Under the pieces are notes generated by a model. It had not been told where the DNA came from. It searched no databases and saw only the letters and a list, made by a program, of their open reading frames with translations. A program made the translations under genes and the position numbers. From NCBI RefSeq assembly GCF_041915215.1, contig NZ_JAYSBV010000012.1: a stretch of DNA of 64,000 nt; one strand, written 5' to 3'. This document shows positions 45,406 through 53,499 of this stretch, piece after piece (the stretch's first letter is position 1; each line of letters starts with the position of its first letter). The DNA comes from Zoogloea sp021286885 (GTDB lineage Bacteria > Pseudomonadota > Gammaproteobacteria > Burkholderiales > Rhodocyclaceae).

Positions 45406-46173
45406 GTGAACAAATTTGCAACTTCTGGCCTGCTGCTCATGCTGGCCGGAGTGGTTGCAGGCTGTACGCCGCGCTATGCGGACGTGCCTGCTCCAACCCG
45501 TTTTGAAAACTCAACCCAGCAAAAAATCCAGGCTGCACAACACTGGCAGAAAATCGCTGAGCACATGGCGATCCAGATCGGCAGCGACCTCCAAGGGAAA
45601 CTCAACGGGCGGGCATTGTTCATCCCGCTGCAGGAAGGAGAACAAGCCTTTGTCTCGGGCTTCCGGGAACTGCTGATCACATCGCTGGTGCAACAAGGGG
45701 TGCCTGTCAGTACCGACAAGCGCAACGCATTGACCGTAGATGTGCGTTACTCCATCTACAAGTTCAATCCCGAGCGTTCGGCCAATACCTACAAGTACGG
45801 CCAAATCACCGCCCTCACAGCCGGACTCTGGAGCGCAGGCGGAATCATTGGGGCGATTGTGGATAGCAGCAGCTCTGCAGGCGCGACAGCCGCCGCGAGC
45901 GTGCTTGCCGTGGGTGCCGCAGAAACCCTGGGATGGGCGCTTAATGAGGCCGGTGAAGCCGGTAAACACGCACCTGGATCAGTCCCGCGCTCAGAGATCG
46001 TGCTGACGCTCTCCATCAGCGATCAATCACAGATCATCGCCCGCCGCACCCAGATTTATTACGCGACGGACACCGATCAGGATCTGTACTGGAAGCGCAG
46101 CACCAGCAACGGCTACACCCTCCCGGTGGTAGGCAGTTCCTGTAGCGAAGGAGGTGGCTCATGCGCACGCTAA
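45406..46173 (+). CDS. Predicted outer-membrane lipoprotein, partner of FlgO-like protein
   Basis: 255 aa from a GTG start with GGAG upstream. Signal peptide with lipobox VVAGC (Cys20). The mature protein has an N-terminal globular part with LFIPLQEGEQAFVSGFRELLITSLVQQGVPVS, a small-residue-rich hydrophobic stretch (about 135-180, IGAIVDSSSSAGATAAASVLAVGAAETLGW) that could insert into or span a membrane, and a beta-rich C-terminus. Family not recognised. The 3' end overlaps the FlgO-like gene by 13 bp, so the two are probably coupled and act together. Confidence 0.75.
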   Translation: MNKFATSGLLLMLAGVVAGCTPRYADVPAPTRFENSTQQKIQAAQHWQKIAEHMAIQIGSDLQGKLNGRALFIPLQEGEQAFVSGFRELLITSLVQQGVPVSTDKRNALTVDVRYSIYKFNPERSANTYKYGQITALTAGLWSAGGIIGAIVDSSSSAGATAAASVLAVGAAETLGWALNEAGEAGKHAPGSVPRSEIVLTLSISDQSQIIARRTQIYYATDTDQDLYWKRSTSNGYTLPVVGSSCSEGGGSCAR

Positions 46174-46751
46174 GTCTCGGATTGATCAGCTGTGCGCTGC
46201 TGATGGGATGTGAAACCGCGCCGGTACAGGCCCCCCAGCAGGAACCGACCTACGAGCAAGCCCAGAACAACAACTTTCAAGCGGCCAACTATGCTGCCGT
46301 CACCGAGCTGCTCAAGCGCATGCCAGCCGGGGCTGTCAGTAGCAGTAACAGCTCTAGCAGCAATGATGGAAGCAACTCTCCTTTCATTGTCGCGACACTG
46401 GTCAACATTGACCAGCTGGAACAGTCATCCACGCTGGGACGCCTGATTTCCGAGCAGGTTGCCTCCAAAATGACTCAGCTTGGGCACAACGTGCTGGAGT
46501 TGAAAGTCCGCAACAGCGTCTATCTGAAGCGCAACGAAGGCGAACTACTGCTGACCCGCGAAATCCGCGAAGTTGCCAACAATCACCGTGCCCAGGCCGT
46601 GATTGTGGGCACCTACGCAGAAAGTGCCACCCTCGTGTATGTCAATCTGAAGGTGGTCAATCCGGCCACCAACGTGGTTCTGGCTGCCCACGACTACGCA
46701 CTGCCGCTGAACAAGCAAGTGCGCAGCATGCTGCGCAAAACCCCAGGCTAA
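46161..46751 (+). CDS. FlgO-family lipoprotein
   Basis: 196 aa. Signal peptide and lipobox LLMGC (Cys17) predict lipidation. Most of the mature part matches the FlgO domain: FIVATLVNIDQLEQSSTLGRLISEQVASKMTQ, LTREIREVANNHRAQAVIVGTYAES and YVNLKVVNPATNVVLAAHDY, each read here as an interrupted pattern. FlgO was defined in Vibrio as an outer-membrane flagellar assembly factor, but no flagellar genes are in this window, so the role may differ. A serine/asparagine-rich linker lies at about 62-75. Overlaps the upstream lipoprotein gene. Confidence 0.85.
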   Translation: MRTLSLGLISCALLMGCETAPVQAPQQEPTYEQAQNNNFQAANYAAVTELLKRMPAGAVSSSNSSSSNDGSNSPFIVATLVNIDQLEQSSTLGRLISEQVASKMTQLGHNVLELKVRNSVYLKRNEGELLLTREIREVANNHRAQAVIVGTYAESATLVYVNLKVVNPATNVVLAAHDYALPLNKQVRSMLRKTPG

Positions 46752-46764
46752 GAAACGGTCGTTA

Positions 46765-46800
46765 AAACTCCCACCCCTGGCTGCAGGGGTGGCAGAGTTT
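46765..46800 (+). terminator. Rho-independent terminator after the lipoprotein pair
   Basis: 9-bp stem CCACCCCTG/CAGGGGTGG (46771-46779, 46784-46792) with loop GCTG, extended by AAACTC/GAGTTT outer pairing and ending in TTT. It lies 13 bp after the FlgO-like stop. Confidence 0.8.
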
Positions 46801-46854
46801 GGCATACACTCGGGCCTTCGTTTTTACTTTCCGACTTGCTGTCCGACCCCTGCC

Positions 46855-47109
46855 ATGTTCCGTCTGCTGACCTGTATCGCGCTGCTCGTCCCCACCCTCG
46901 CCCTGGCCCAAGTGCAGGTGATGACTGACCGTTCCGCCGCCTCCATCCTGGGGCAAGACAGTACCCGGGGCGGAGCCAAGGGGAGCGGGAACGAGAATGG
47001 CGGCAAGAGCCAGGCGGATGCACCGCCCGCCCCTCAGGATAACTGCGAGTACAAGGCGGTGATGACCGACGAGGATTACCGCAAGTGCGGGATCAATCCC
47101 GGGCGTTGA
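46855..47109 (+). CDS. Small secreted protein of unknown function
   Basis: 84 aa. A Sec signal peptide (FRLLTCIALLVPTLALAQ, cleavage after about residue 18) is followed by a short mature peptide: a Gly/Asn/Lys-rich middle (RGGAKGSGNENGGKSQ) and a C-terminal part with two cysteines (NCEYKAV, RKCGINPG) that could form a disulfide. Family not recognised. It follows a terminator, so it needs its own promoter, and converges on the AraC-type regulator gene. Confidence 0.65.
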   Translation: MFRLLTCIALLVPTLALAQVQVMTDRSAASILGQDSTRGGAKGSGNENGGKSQADAPPAPQDNCEYKAVMTDEDYRKCGINPGR

Positions 47110-47134
47110 TGGCGCGCGGCGCCGGGCGCCAGGC

Positions 47135-48106
47135 TCAATCCTCGCGCAGGGATGCGGAGGGCAGTTCGCCGAACATGCGCCGGTAATCCTGGGCGAACTG
47201 GCTCAGGTGGGTGAAGCCCCAGTCGTAGGCCACGCTCGATACCGAGCGCCGCCCCTGCCCGTAGCGCAGCGCCCGCCGCACCTCGTTGAGGCGCAGGCTG
47301 CGGATGTAGGCGAGGGGTGCGAGGCCGGTGATTTCTTCCACACAGTTCTGCAGGGCGCGCCGGCTCAGGTGCAGCCGGGCACACAGTTCGGTGATGCTGG
47401 GCGGGCTTTCCGGGTCGGCCAGCACCAGCTGACGCAGGCGCTCCACCAGTTGCTGGTGCTGGAGCCGGGTACGCGCCGCCTGGGCTGGCAGGGAATCGGG
47501 GCTCACCAGCACCCCGGCCAGGGCGTCAAAGATGCGCTGCTGCAGGCTGGCCGGGCAATCCGGGGTCTGGGGTGCCTGGGCATCGGCCAGGATGCCATTG
47601 AGGGTGGCGCACAAGGATTCCTTGCGCCCGGGGGCCAGATCCCGCACATCGCCCTGGAGCAGCAGCCGGTCAAGATCCTGGTGCAGGTGCAGCTCCAGGT
47701 GTTCGGCCAATGCAGCCCGATCCACCACCACGCCGTACAGATTGAAATCAGGGGCGGTCAGCAGATCGAATTCGGCGCCCCCGTCCCGCACGCACACGGC
47801 CCGGGCGGACAGGGCCTTGCCGCCCATGGACATCATCCCGTCGGCGGCTGCCGGAATGCCGAACCACACCGATTCGGCCCAGGCCGCACAGGTCTGGCGC
47901 AGCTGGCGGTTGGCCTGCTCCACGAAGATCTGGGTCTTGGGCAGCCAGAGCTCGGTCACGCTGCCCTCGAAACTGCCCGGGGTGAGCTGGTCGTAACGCT
48001 GATCCCACTGGGACAGGTTGTGGGCCTGCTCGTCCGCATCCCGCGCCCGGGTCGTCCGGCGCAGGACAGACAGGGAGGTATAGGGATGCGAAGAAGAGGC
48101 GCTCAT
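47135..48106 (-). CDS. EutR-like AraC-family transcriptional activator
   Basis: 323 aa. The C-terminal AraC/XylS DNA-binding domain (about 225-323) has both helix-turn-helix elements (PPSITELCARLHLSRRALQNC and VSSVAYDWGFTHLSQFAQDYRRMFGE). The N-terminal half is a sensor domain like that of EutR, the ethanolamine/adenosylcobalamin-responsive activator. It diverges from an ethanolamine permease-eutBC operon, which it most likely controls. AGGA lies before ATG 48106; the 31-codon upstream extension is rejected. Confidence 0.9.
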   Translation of the reverse strand: MSASSSHPYTSLSVLRRTTRARDADEQAHNLSQWDQRYDQLTPGSFEGSVTELWLPKTQIFVEQANRQLRQTCAAWAESVWFGIPAAADGMMSMGGKALSARAVCVRDGGAEFDLLTAPDFNLYGVVVDRAALAEHLELHLHQDLDRLLLQGDVRDLAPGRKESLCATLNGILADAQAPQTPDCPASLQQRIFDALAGVLVSPDSLPAQAARTRLQHQQLVERLRQLVLADPESPPSITELCARLHLSRRALQNCVEEITGLAPLAYIRSLRLNEVRRALRYGQGRRSVSSVAYDWGFTHLSQFAQDYRRMFGELPSASLRED

Positions 48107-48217
48107 GGGTTTTTCCTGAACAACGTGCGGTGATTCTGCGAATAGAAGCAAACAACGTACCGCCCGCCCCCATTCTTGTGCCCCCATCACCCACCCCATG
48201 GCGGGCCTACGCAGCCG

Positions 48218-48245
48218 AACGGGCCATCTTTCGGGCCGTTTTTTT
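48218..48245 (+). terminator. Terminator-like hairpin inside the eut control region
   Basis: AACGG (48218-48222) pairs with CCGTT (48236-48240), with one internal G-G mismatch and an inner CC/GG pair, followed by a run of T. No plus-strand gene lies just upstream, so it may insulate the permease promoter from read-through or belong to an unseen leader RNA. Confidence 0.5.
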
Positions 48246-48379
48246 ATAAGCTAAAGCCTGTACCTGCTTTTCTGCAAGGCCCATCGTTGGTGCATTGCAG
48301 CAGCGTATTCATTTCTTTTGCACCCCCTTGGTGCGGTTTTGGCGGCATTTTCGCGACACTTGGTTTTTTGTCGGGAAAT

Positions 48380-48420
48380 GTGCCAATTCTTGATAGTGGC
48401 GTGCCAAAACTTGATACATG
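48380..48420 (+). promoter_or_regulatory. Two direct repeats phased by 21 bp: probable activator site
   Basis: GTGCCAATTCTTGATA (48380-48395) and GTGCCAAAACTTGATA (48401-48416) match at 14 of 16 positions and start 21 bp apart, two DNA turns. AraC-family dimers bind exactly such tandem half-sites just upstream of, or overlapping, the -35 element. The proximal half-site ends about 55 bp before the permease start. Confidence 0.7.
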
Positions 48421-48471
48421 TCAAACCCGCCCGTGGGCCACGATGCAGCCATCCAACCCAAGGAGTGAATC

Positions 48472-49857
48472 ATGAGTACGCAGTCTGCGCCCCACGGCCT
48501 CTCGGCCACCCTGGGCACCTGGCAGTTGTGGGGGATCGCCGTCGGTCTGGTGATTTCTGGCGAATACTTTGGCTGGAGCTTCGGCTGGGCCTCGGCCGGA
48601 ACCCTCGGTTTCATGGTCACCACCGTGATGGTGGCCATCATGTACGGCACCTTCATCTTCAGTTTCACCGAGCTGACCGCCAGCATTCCCCACGCGGGCG
48701 GCCCCTTTGCCTACAGCTACCACGCCTTCGGCCCCCTGGGCGGCTACCTGGCCGGCATGGCCACCCTGATCGAGTTTGTGTTTGCCCCGCCCGCCATCGC
48801 CCTGGCGATTGGCGCCTACCTGAACGTCCAGTATCCGTCCCTGGATCCGAAGATTGCCGCCACCTGTGCTTACGTGGTGTTCATGGGCCTCAACATCGTG
48901 GGGGTGACGATTGCCGCCACCTTCGAGCTGTTCGTGACCCTGCTCGCCATTTTTGAACTGCTGGTGTTCATGGGCGTGGTCGCCCCCGGCTTTGAAATGG
49001 CCAACTTCACCAAGGGCGGCTGGAGCGGTGCGGATGAGTTCTCTGTGGCGGCCCTGCCCGGCATCTTTGCGGCGATTCCGTTTGCGATCTGGTTCTTCCT
49101 CGCCATCGAAGGCGTGGCCATGGCCGCCGAAGAGGCCAAAGACCCGAAGCGCTCCATCCCCATCGCCTACACCTGCGGCATCCTGACCCTGGTGGTGCTG
49201 GCCGTGGGCGTGATGATGTTCGCCGGCGGCGTGGGCGACTGGACCAAACTCGCCAACATCAACGATCCGCTGCCCCAGGCCATGAAGATCATCGTGGGCG
49301 AATCCAGCGGCTGGCTGCACATGCTGGTGTGGCTGGGCCTGTTCGGGCTGGTGGCGTCCTTCCACGGCATCATCCTGGGCTACTCGCGCCAGATCTACGC
49401 CCAAGCCCGGGCCGGCTACCTGCCCCCCTGGTTTGCCCAGGTTCATCCCCGCTTCAAGACCCCGCACCGGGCCATCATCGCTGGCGGCGTGGTGGGGATT
49501 GCCGCGATCTTCAGCGACGAGCTGCTCTCCTTCGGCGGCCAGAGCCTGACCGCCAACATCGTCACCATCTCGGTGCTGGGCGCCCTCACCATGTACGCCA
49601 TGAGCATGGTTGCGCTGTTCAAGCTGCGCGCCACCGAACCGAACCTGGAACGCCCCTACAAGGTGCCCTTCTACCCGGTGTTCCCCACCATCGCCCTGGC
49701 CGGCGCGCTGGTCTGCCTGGCGACCGTGATCTGGTTCAACCCCCTGCTGGCCGGGCTGTATGCAGGCATTCTGGTGGCGGGCTATGGCTACCACCTGGCC
49801 ACCCACCATCACCGGGCCGCCCAGCCCATCGCCGCCCTGGCCAGCGAAACCAAGTAA
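48472..49857 (+). CDS. Ethanolamine permease (APC superfamily)
   Basis: 461 aa inner-membrane transporter with about 12 hydrophobic helices. The early WGIAVGLVISGEYFGWSFGW, the FAYSYHAFGPLGGYLAG region and the close link with eutBC match the amino acid/polyamine/organocation subfamily of ethanolamine permeases found in non-microcompartment eut loci. AAGGAG at 48460 serves ATG 48472. First gene of the eut operon, followed 33 bp later by eutB. Confidence 0.93.
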   Translation: MSTQSAPHGLSATLGTWQLWGIAVGLVISGEYFGWSFGWASAGTLGFMVTTVMVAIMYGTFIFSFTELTASIPHAGGPFAYSYHAFGPLGGYLAGMATLIEFVFAPPAIALAIGAYLNVQYPSLDPKIAATCAYVVFMGLNIVGVTIAATFELFVTLLAIFELLVFMGVVAPGFEMANFTKGGWSGADEFSVAALPGIFAAIPFAIWFFLAIEGVAMAAEEAKDPKRSIPIAYTCGILTLVVLAVGVMMFAGGVGDWTKLANINDPLPQAMKIIVGESSGWLHMLVWLGLFGLVASFHGIILGYSRQIYAQARAGYLPPWFAQVHPRFKTPHRAIIAGGVVGIAAIFSDELLSFGGQSLTANIVTISVLGALTMYAMSMVALFKLRATEPNLERPYKVPFYPVFPTIALAGALVCLATVIWFNPLLAGLYAGILVAGYGYHLATHHHRAAQPIAALASETK

Positions 49858-49890
49858 GCCGCCCCCCGCCAGCCCCGGAGCTCCAACGCC

Positions 49891-51273
49891 ATGAACTACA
49901 GCTGCAATCTGGGCGTACGCCGCTACGTCTTCCCCGACCTGAAAACGGTACTGGCCAAAGCCAGCCCGGCCCGCTCCGGCGACATGCTCGCCGGGGTCGC
50001 GGCGGCCAGCGAAGAAGAACGGATGGCCGCTCGCCTCGTGCTCGCCGACATCCCCCTGGTGCGCTTTCTGCACGAGGCGGTGGTGCCCTACGAGCGCGAC
50101 GAGGTGACCCGGCTGATCATCGACGGTCACGATGCCACCGCCTTCGGGCCGGTGGCGATGCTGAGCGTCGGGGAGTTCCGGGACTGGCTCTTGTCTGATA
50201 ACGCCGACAGCATCGCCCTCGCCGCCCTCGCCCCCGGGCTCACCCCCGAAATGGTGGCGGCGGTGAGCAAGCTGATGCGCAACCAGGATCTGATCCTGGT
50301 GGCCGCCAAATGCCAGGTGGTGACCCGCTTCCGCAACACCCTGGGGCTGCCGGGCCGGCTCGCCGTGCGGCTCCAGCCCAACCACCCCACCGACGACCCC
50401 CGGGGCATCGCCGCCTCCATGCTGGACGGGCTGCTCTACGGGGTGGGCGATGCGGTGATCGGCATCAACCCGGCCACCGACAGCCTGCCCGCCATCACCA
50501 CCCTGCTCAAACTGATCGACGATTTCCGCCAGCAGTACGAGGTGCCCACCCAGAGCTGCGTGCTGACCCATGTCACCAACAGCATCCGGGCCATCGAAAA
50601 CGGCGCGCCGCTGGATCTGGTGTTCCAATCGATTGGCGGCACCGAAGGCGTCAATCGCAGCTTCGGCGTGACCACGGCCATTCTGGACGAAGCCTGGGAT
50701 GCCGCCCTGTCCCTCAAACGCGGCACCGTGGGGCAGAACGTGATGTACTTTGAAACCGGCCAGGGTAGCGCCCTTTCGGCCAACGCCCACCATGGCGCCG
50801 ACCAGCAGACCCTGGAAGCCCGGGCCTACGCCCTCGCCCGCCGCTACCAGCCCCTGCTGGTGAATACCGTGGTCGGCTTCATCGGCCCCGAATACCTCTA
50901 CGACGGCAAGCAGATCATCCGCGCCGGGCTGGAGGATCACTTCTGCGGCAAGCTGCTGGGCCTGCCCATGGGCTGCGACATCTGCTACACCAACCATGCC
51001 GAGGCCGACCAGGACGACATGGACACCCTGCTCACCCTGCTCGGGGTGGCGGGCATCAACTTCATCATCGGGGTGCCGGGGGCGGACGACATCATGCTCA
51101 ATTACCAGAGCACCTCCTTCCACGACGCCCTCTACCTGCGCCGCATCCTCAACCGCCGGCGGGCCCCCGAGTTCGAAGACTGGCTCGAACGGATGGGCAT
51201 CACCGATTACCGGGGCCAGCTCCTGCCCCCGGGCGCCGACCAGCCCCTGCTCGCCCTGGCCGAGCGGATCTGA
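49891..51273 (+). CDS. eutB: Ethanolamine ammonia-lyase large subunit
   Basis: 460 aa adenosylcobalamin-dependent lyase subunit converting ethanolamine to acetaldehyde and ammonia. Typical segments are VFQSIGGTEGVNRSFGV, MYFETGQGSALSANAHHG, the glutamate-rich substrate pocket ARAYALARRYQPLLVNTVVGFIGPEYLYDGKQ (in part) and GLPMGCDICYTNHAEADQDD. Length is that of the normal catalytic subunit. No reactivating factor eutA and no shell or EutH genes are here, so this is the simple cytosolic pathway that supplies nitrogen and possibly carbon. Confidence 0.96.
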   Translation: MNYSCNLGVRRYVFPDLKTVLAKASPARSGDMLAGVAAASEEERMAARLVLADIPLVRFLHEAVVPYERDEVTRLIIDGHDATAFGPVAMLSVGEFRDWLLSDNADSIALAALAPGLTPEMVAAVSKLMRNQDLILVAAKCQVVTRFRNTLGLPGRLAVRLQPNHPTDDPRGIAASMLDGLLYGVGDAVIGINPATDSLPAITTLLKLIDDFRQQYEVPTQSCVLTHVTNSIRAIENGAPLDLVFQSIGGTEGVNRSFGVTTAILDEAWDAALSLKRGTVGQNVMYFETGQGSALSANAHHGADQQTLEARAYALARRYQPLLVNTVVGFIGPEYLYDGKQIIRAGLEDHFCGKLLGLPMGCDICYTNHAEADQDDMDTLLTLLGVAGINFIIGVPGADDIMLNYQSTSFHDALYLRRILNRRRAPEFEDWLERMGITDYRGQLLPPGADQPLLALAERI

Positions 51274-51311
51274 CCACTGCCCCCCCACGCCCCATGCCCC
51301 AAGGACAGGCC

Positions 51312-52115
51312 ATGAACAAGCCCGCCATCATCACCCCCGACCCCTGGCAGCGCCTGCAAAGCCTCACCCGCGCCCGACTCGCCCTGGGCCGGGCCGGGGT
51401 CAGCCTGCCCACCCGCGAAGTGCTGCGCTTTGGCACCGCCCACGCCCAGGCCCGGGATGCCGTCCACCAGGCCCTGGATGTGGAAGGCCTGCAGCAAGAA
51501 CTGCGGGCCAGCGGCTTCAAGCCCCTGCACGTGCATAGCCAGGCGCCCGACCGGGTCACCTACCTGCGCCGCCCGGACTGGGGGCGCAGCCTGGCGCCCG
51601 CGAGTGCCGATACCCTGGGCGCCATCGCCCCCCAGGCCTGGCCCCGCCCTCCGGCACTGGCCATCGTGGTGGCCGACGGGCTCTCGTCCCTCGCCACCCG
51701 CAGCCACGCCCAACCCCTGCTCCAGGCCCTGCTGCCGTACTTTCCGGATCTGCGCGAGATGCCGGTGGTGATCGCCACCCAGGCCCGGGTCGCCCTGGGC
51801 GATGAAATCGGCCACCTGCTGCGGGCCGAACACGTGGTGGTGATGATCGGCGAACGCCCCGGGCTCTCATCCCCCGACAGTCTGGGCCTCTACCTCACCG
51901 CCGCGCCCCGCCCGGGGCTGACCGACGCTTACCGGAACTGCATCTCCAACGTGCGCCCGGAAGGGCTCAACTACCCGGAAGCCGCCCGCAAGCTGGCCTT
52001 TCTGATCGCCGGCGCCCGCCGCCTGGGGCGTACCGGCGTGGATCTGAAGGACGACAGCGACGCCCCCGCCCTGGCTGCCGACACCCCAGAAACGCCCCTG
52101 CTGGCCAGCACCTGA
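51312..52115 (+). CDS. eutC: Ethanolamine ammonia-lyase small subunit
   Basis: 267 aa partner of EutB that helps bind the cobalamin cofactor. LTRARLALGRAGVSLPTREVLRF near the N-terminus and the later VVVADGLSS-type, ARVALGDEIG, MIGERPGLSSPDSLGLYLT and NCISNVRPEGL segments are characteristic (quoted in pieces). AAGGACAGG precedes ATG 51312, 38 bp after eutB. The C-terminal ~20 residues are an Ala/Pro/Thr-rich tail of no obvious function. Confidence 0.95.
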   Translation: MNKPAIITPDPWQRLQSLTRARLALGRAGVSLPTREVLRFGTAHAQARDAVHQALDVEGLQQELRASGFKPLHVHSQAPDRVTYLRRPDWGRSLAPASADTLGAIAPQAWPRPPALAIVVADGLSSLATRSHAQPLLQALLPYFPDLREMPVVIATQARVALGDEIGHLLRAEHVVVMIGERPGLSSPDSLGLYLTAAPRPGLTDAYRNCISNVRPEGLNYPEAARKLAFLIAGARRLGRTGVDLKDDSDAPALAADTPETPLLAST

Positions 52116-52179
52116 CACACCACATTTGCCCCCCTCGCCCGCCTTTTTTGATGCTTTGCCCTTTTTGAAGGAGAACACC

Positions 52180-53043
52180 ATGATCCGCCCCGCCCTGCGT
52201 CCCCTCTCCGCCCTGATCGCCCTCGCCTGTCTGGGCGCCGCCGGCAGCAGCCGTGCCGCCGACGCCCCCGCCGATGCGCCCGCATCGGCCTGGACGGTGC
52301 CGGTGAGTGTGAGTCTGGTGAGCGATTACATCTTCCGGGGCCAGTCCCAGACCTGGGGCAAGCCGGCCCTGCAGCTGAGCGTGGAAGCCGACCACGCCTC
52401 CGGCGCCTATGTGGGCTTTGCCGCCTCCAATGTCTCCAGCCACTGGCTGCCCGGTGCCACTGTGGAAACCGACTTTTTCGGCGGCTTCCGGGGCAAACTC
52501 TCCGAGCCGGTGGGCTACGACGTGGGCCTGATCTACTACGCCTACCCGGGCGCCGACTGGAAGGATTCCTGGTTTGATGGCTACAACAAGGGCAACAGCC
52601 TCAACACCGCCGAGGCCTATGTCTCGATCAGCTACGACTGGCTGAGCTTCAAGACCGGCCGCACCCTCACCGAATACTTTGGCTGGAGCACCAACAATTC
52701 CCCGGTAGCGGGTGGCTTCAACGGCAACCCGGCGGCCGGCGTCACCGGCAGCACCCGGGGTTCGTATTTTTATGAACTGAACGCCAGCAAGGACGTGGCC
52801 GAAGGCTGGAACCTGAGCGGCCAGATCGGGCGCCAGGTGATTGCCCACGCTACCGGGCTGGACATCACCTATTACAAGCTGGGCCTCACCCGCGCCCTGC
52901 CCGACGGCTGGAGCGCCGGAGCCTTCTACTCCGCCTCCAGCCAGCCCAAGGCTTACGACCGCTTCCTGAGCCTGGACAACGGCCACTCGGAATCCAACAT
53001 CGCCCGCAACAAGGTATTCGTGAGTCTGAGCAAGGCGTTCTGA
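52180..53043 (+). CDS. TorF-family putative outer-membrane porin
   Basis: 287 aa. A Sec signal peptide (cleavage near SRAADA, residue 27) is followed by a beta-barrel-like protein with alternating aromatic strands. VSLVSDYIFRGQSQT near the mature N-terminus and a terminal Phe in VFVSLSKAF are marks of this family and of outer-membrane barrels. GAAGGAG precedes ATG 52180, 64 bp after eutC, so it looks like the last gene of the eut operon and may admit ethanolamine or a related amine (inference). A pentamer repeat (ACTCA three times) and a terminator follow its stop. Confidence 0.88.
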   Translation: MIRPALRPLSALIALACLGAAGSSRAADAPADAPASAWTVPVSVSLVSDYIFRGQSQTWGKPALQLSVEADHASGAYVGFAASNVSSHWLPGATVETDFFGGFRGKLSEPVGYDVGLIYYAYPGADWKDSWFDGYNKGNSLNTAEAYVSISYDWLSFKTGRTLTEYFGWSTNNSPVAGGFNGNPAAGVTGSTRGSYFYELNASKDVAEGWNLSGQIGRQVIAHATGLDITYYKLGLTRALPDGWSAGAFYSASSQPKAYDRFLSLDNGHSESNIARNKVFVSLSKAF

Positions 53044-53087
53044 GCCACTCAACTCAACTCAACTTAACCCAACCCAGCTCAGCACCG

Positions 53088-53111
53088 CCACGTACCCCTC
53101 GGGGTACGTGG
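53088..53111. terminator. Terminator hairpin between porin and small lipoprotein genes
   Basis: Perfect 10-bp stem CCACGTACCC/GGGTACGTGG (53088-53097, 53102-53111) around CTCG. It separates two converging genes and starts one base beyond the lipoprotein stop codon, so it can act on both. No long T-run. Confidence 0.7.
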
Positions 53112-53112
53112 C

Positions 53113-53289
53113 TTAGCAATTCCCCTTCTTGGCCTGACCCGGCGGGCAAAAATCCCCACCACCACGATGGCCCCCGCTGCCACCTCGGTTCGGGTCCACA
53201 ATCACGGCGCCACCCGGGGTGTATACCGCGCAGCCCCCCAACAGATTCAAAAAACTCGCCACAGCAGCCAGCATCAGCACTTTTTTCAT
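53113..53289 (-). CDS. Small lipoprotein, 58 residues
   Basis: A short open frame on the minus strand begins MKKVLMLAAVASFLNLLGGC, a textbook lipoprotein signal with lipobox LGGC (Cys20). The 38-residue mature part is Gly-rich (NRGGSGGHRGGGD) and ends in DFCPPGQAKKGNC, giving two further cysteines in a C-x12-C-like tail seen in other small envelope proteins. GAGG lies upstream of ATG 53289. Stop at 53113-53115, next to the shared terminator. Function unknown. Dense lipoprotein features over so short a frame argue that it is real. Confidence 0.75.
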   Translation of the reverse strand: MKKVLMLAAVASFLNLLGGCAVYTPGGAVIVDPNRGGSGGHRGGGDFCPPGQAKKGNC

Positions 53290-53499
53290 TATTTATCCCT
53301 CATCGCATTGATTGTGTGGAATGGATCAGACAGCACCCATCCTGCCACGAGTCATTAAAAAGCACATCTCCAAACACCGCCATCCAGGGCCAGAGGCAGC
53401 GGTCTCCCCACCAAAATACCCCCCTTTCCTCCCCCTGTTCTCCCCTAAGCCCAAGGGCGCCGATATCTAAGATTGCTGCAACCCTTCCAAGGAGCAGCA
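53290..53499 (+). promoter_or_regulatory. Intergenic region before the sugar operon
   Basis: 210 bp between divergent genes. It must contain the promoter for the rfbF operon and that of the small lipoprotein. It has a pyrimidine-rich tract (about 53410-53450) and the rfbF ribosome binding site AAGGAG at 53489-53494. No JUMPstart/ops element was found. Confidence 0.4.

Larger units (their letters stand above)
48107..48471. promoter_or_regulatory. Divergent eut control region
   Basis: 365 bp between the regulator and permease starts, no supported gene. From left to right it holds the regulator's leader, a plus-strand terminator-like hairpin (48218-48245), a dyad GCACC/GGTGC around 48322-48337, two phased direct repeats (48380-48420) and the permease ribosome binding site AAGGAG at 48460-48465. 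No adenosylcobalamin riboswitch motif was recognised. Confidence 0.6.

Noticed and set aside
48107..48471. Adenosylcobalamin riboswitch for the eut operon
   Set aside because: EutBC needs adenosylcobalamin, so I looked for the conserved B12-box and did not find it. AraC-type control is better supported.
48421..51288. 955-codon open frame on the minus strand
   Set aside because: Antisense to the ethanolamine permease and eutB. It crosses the gap between them by chance and has no protein-like features.
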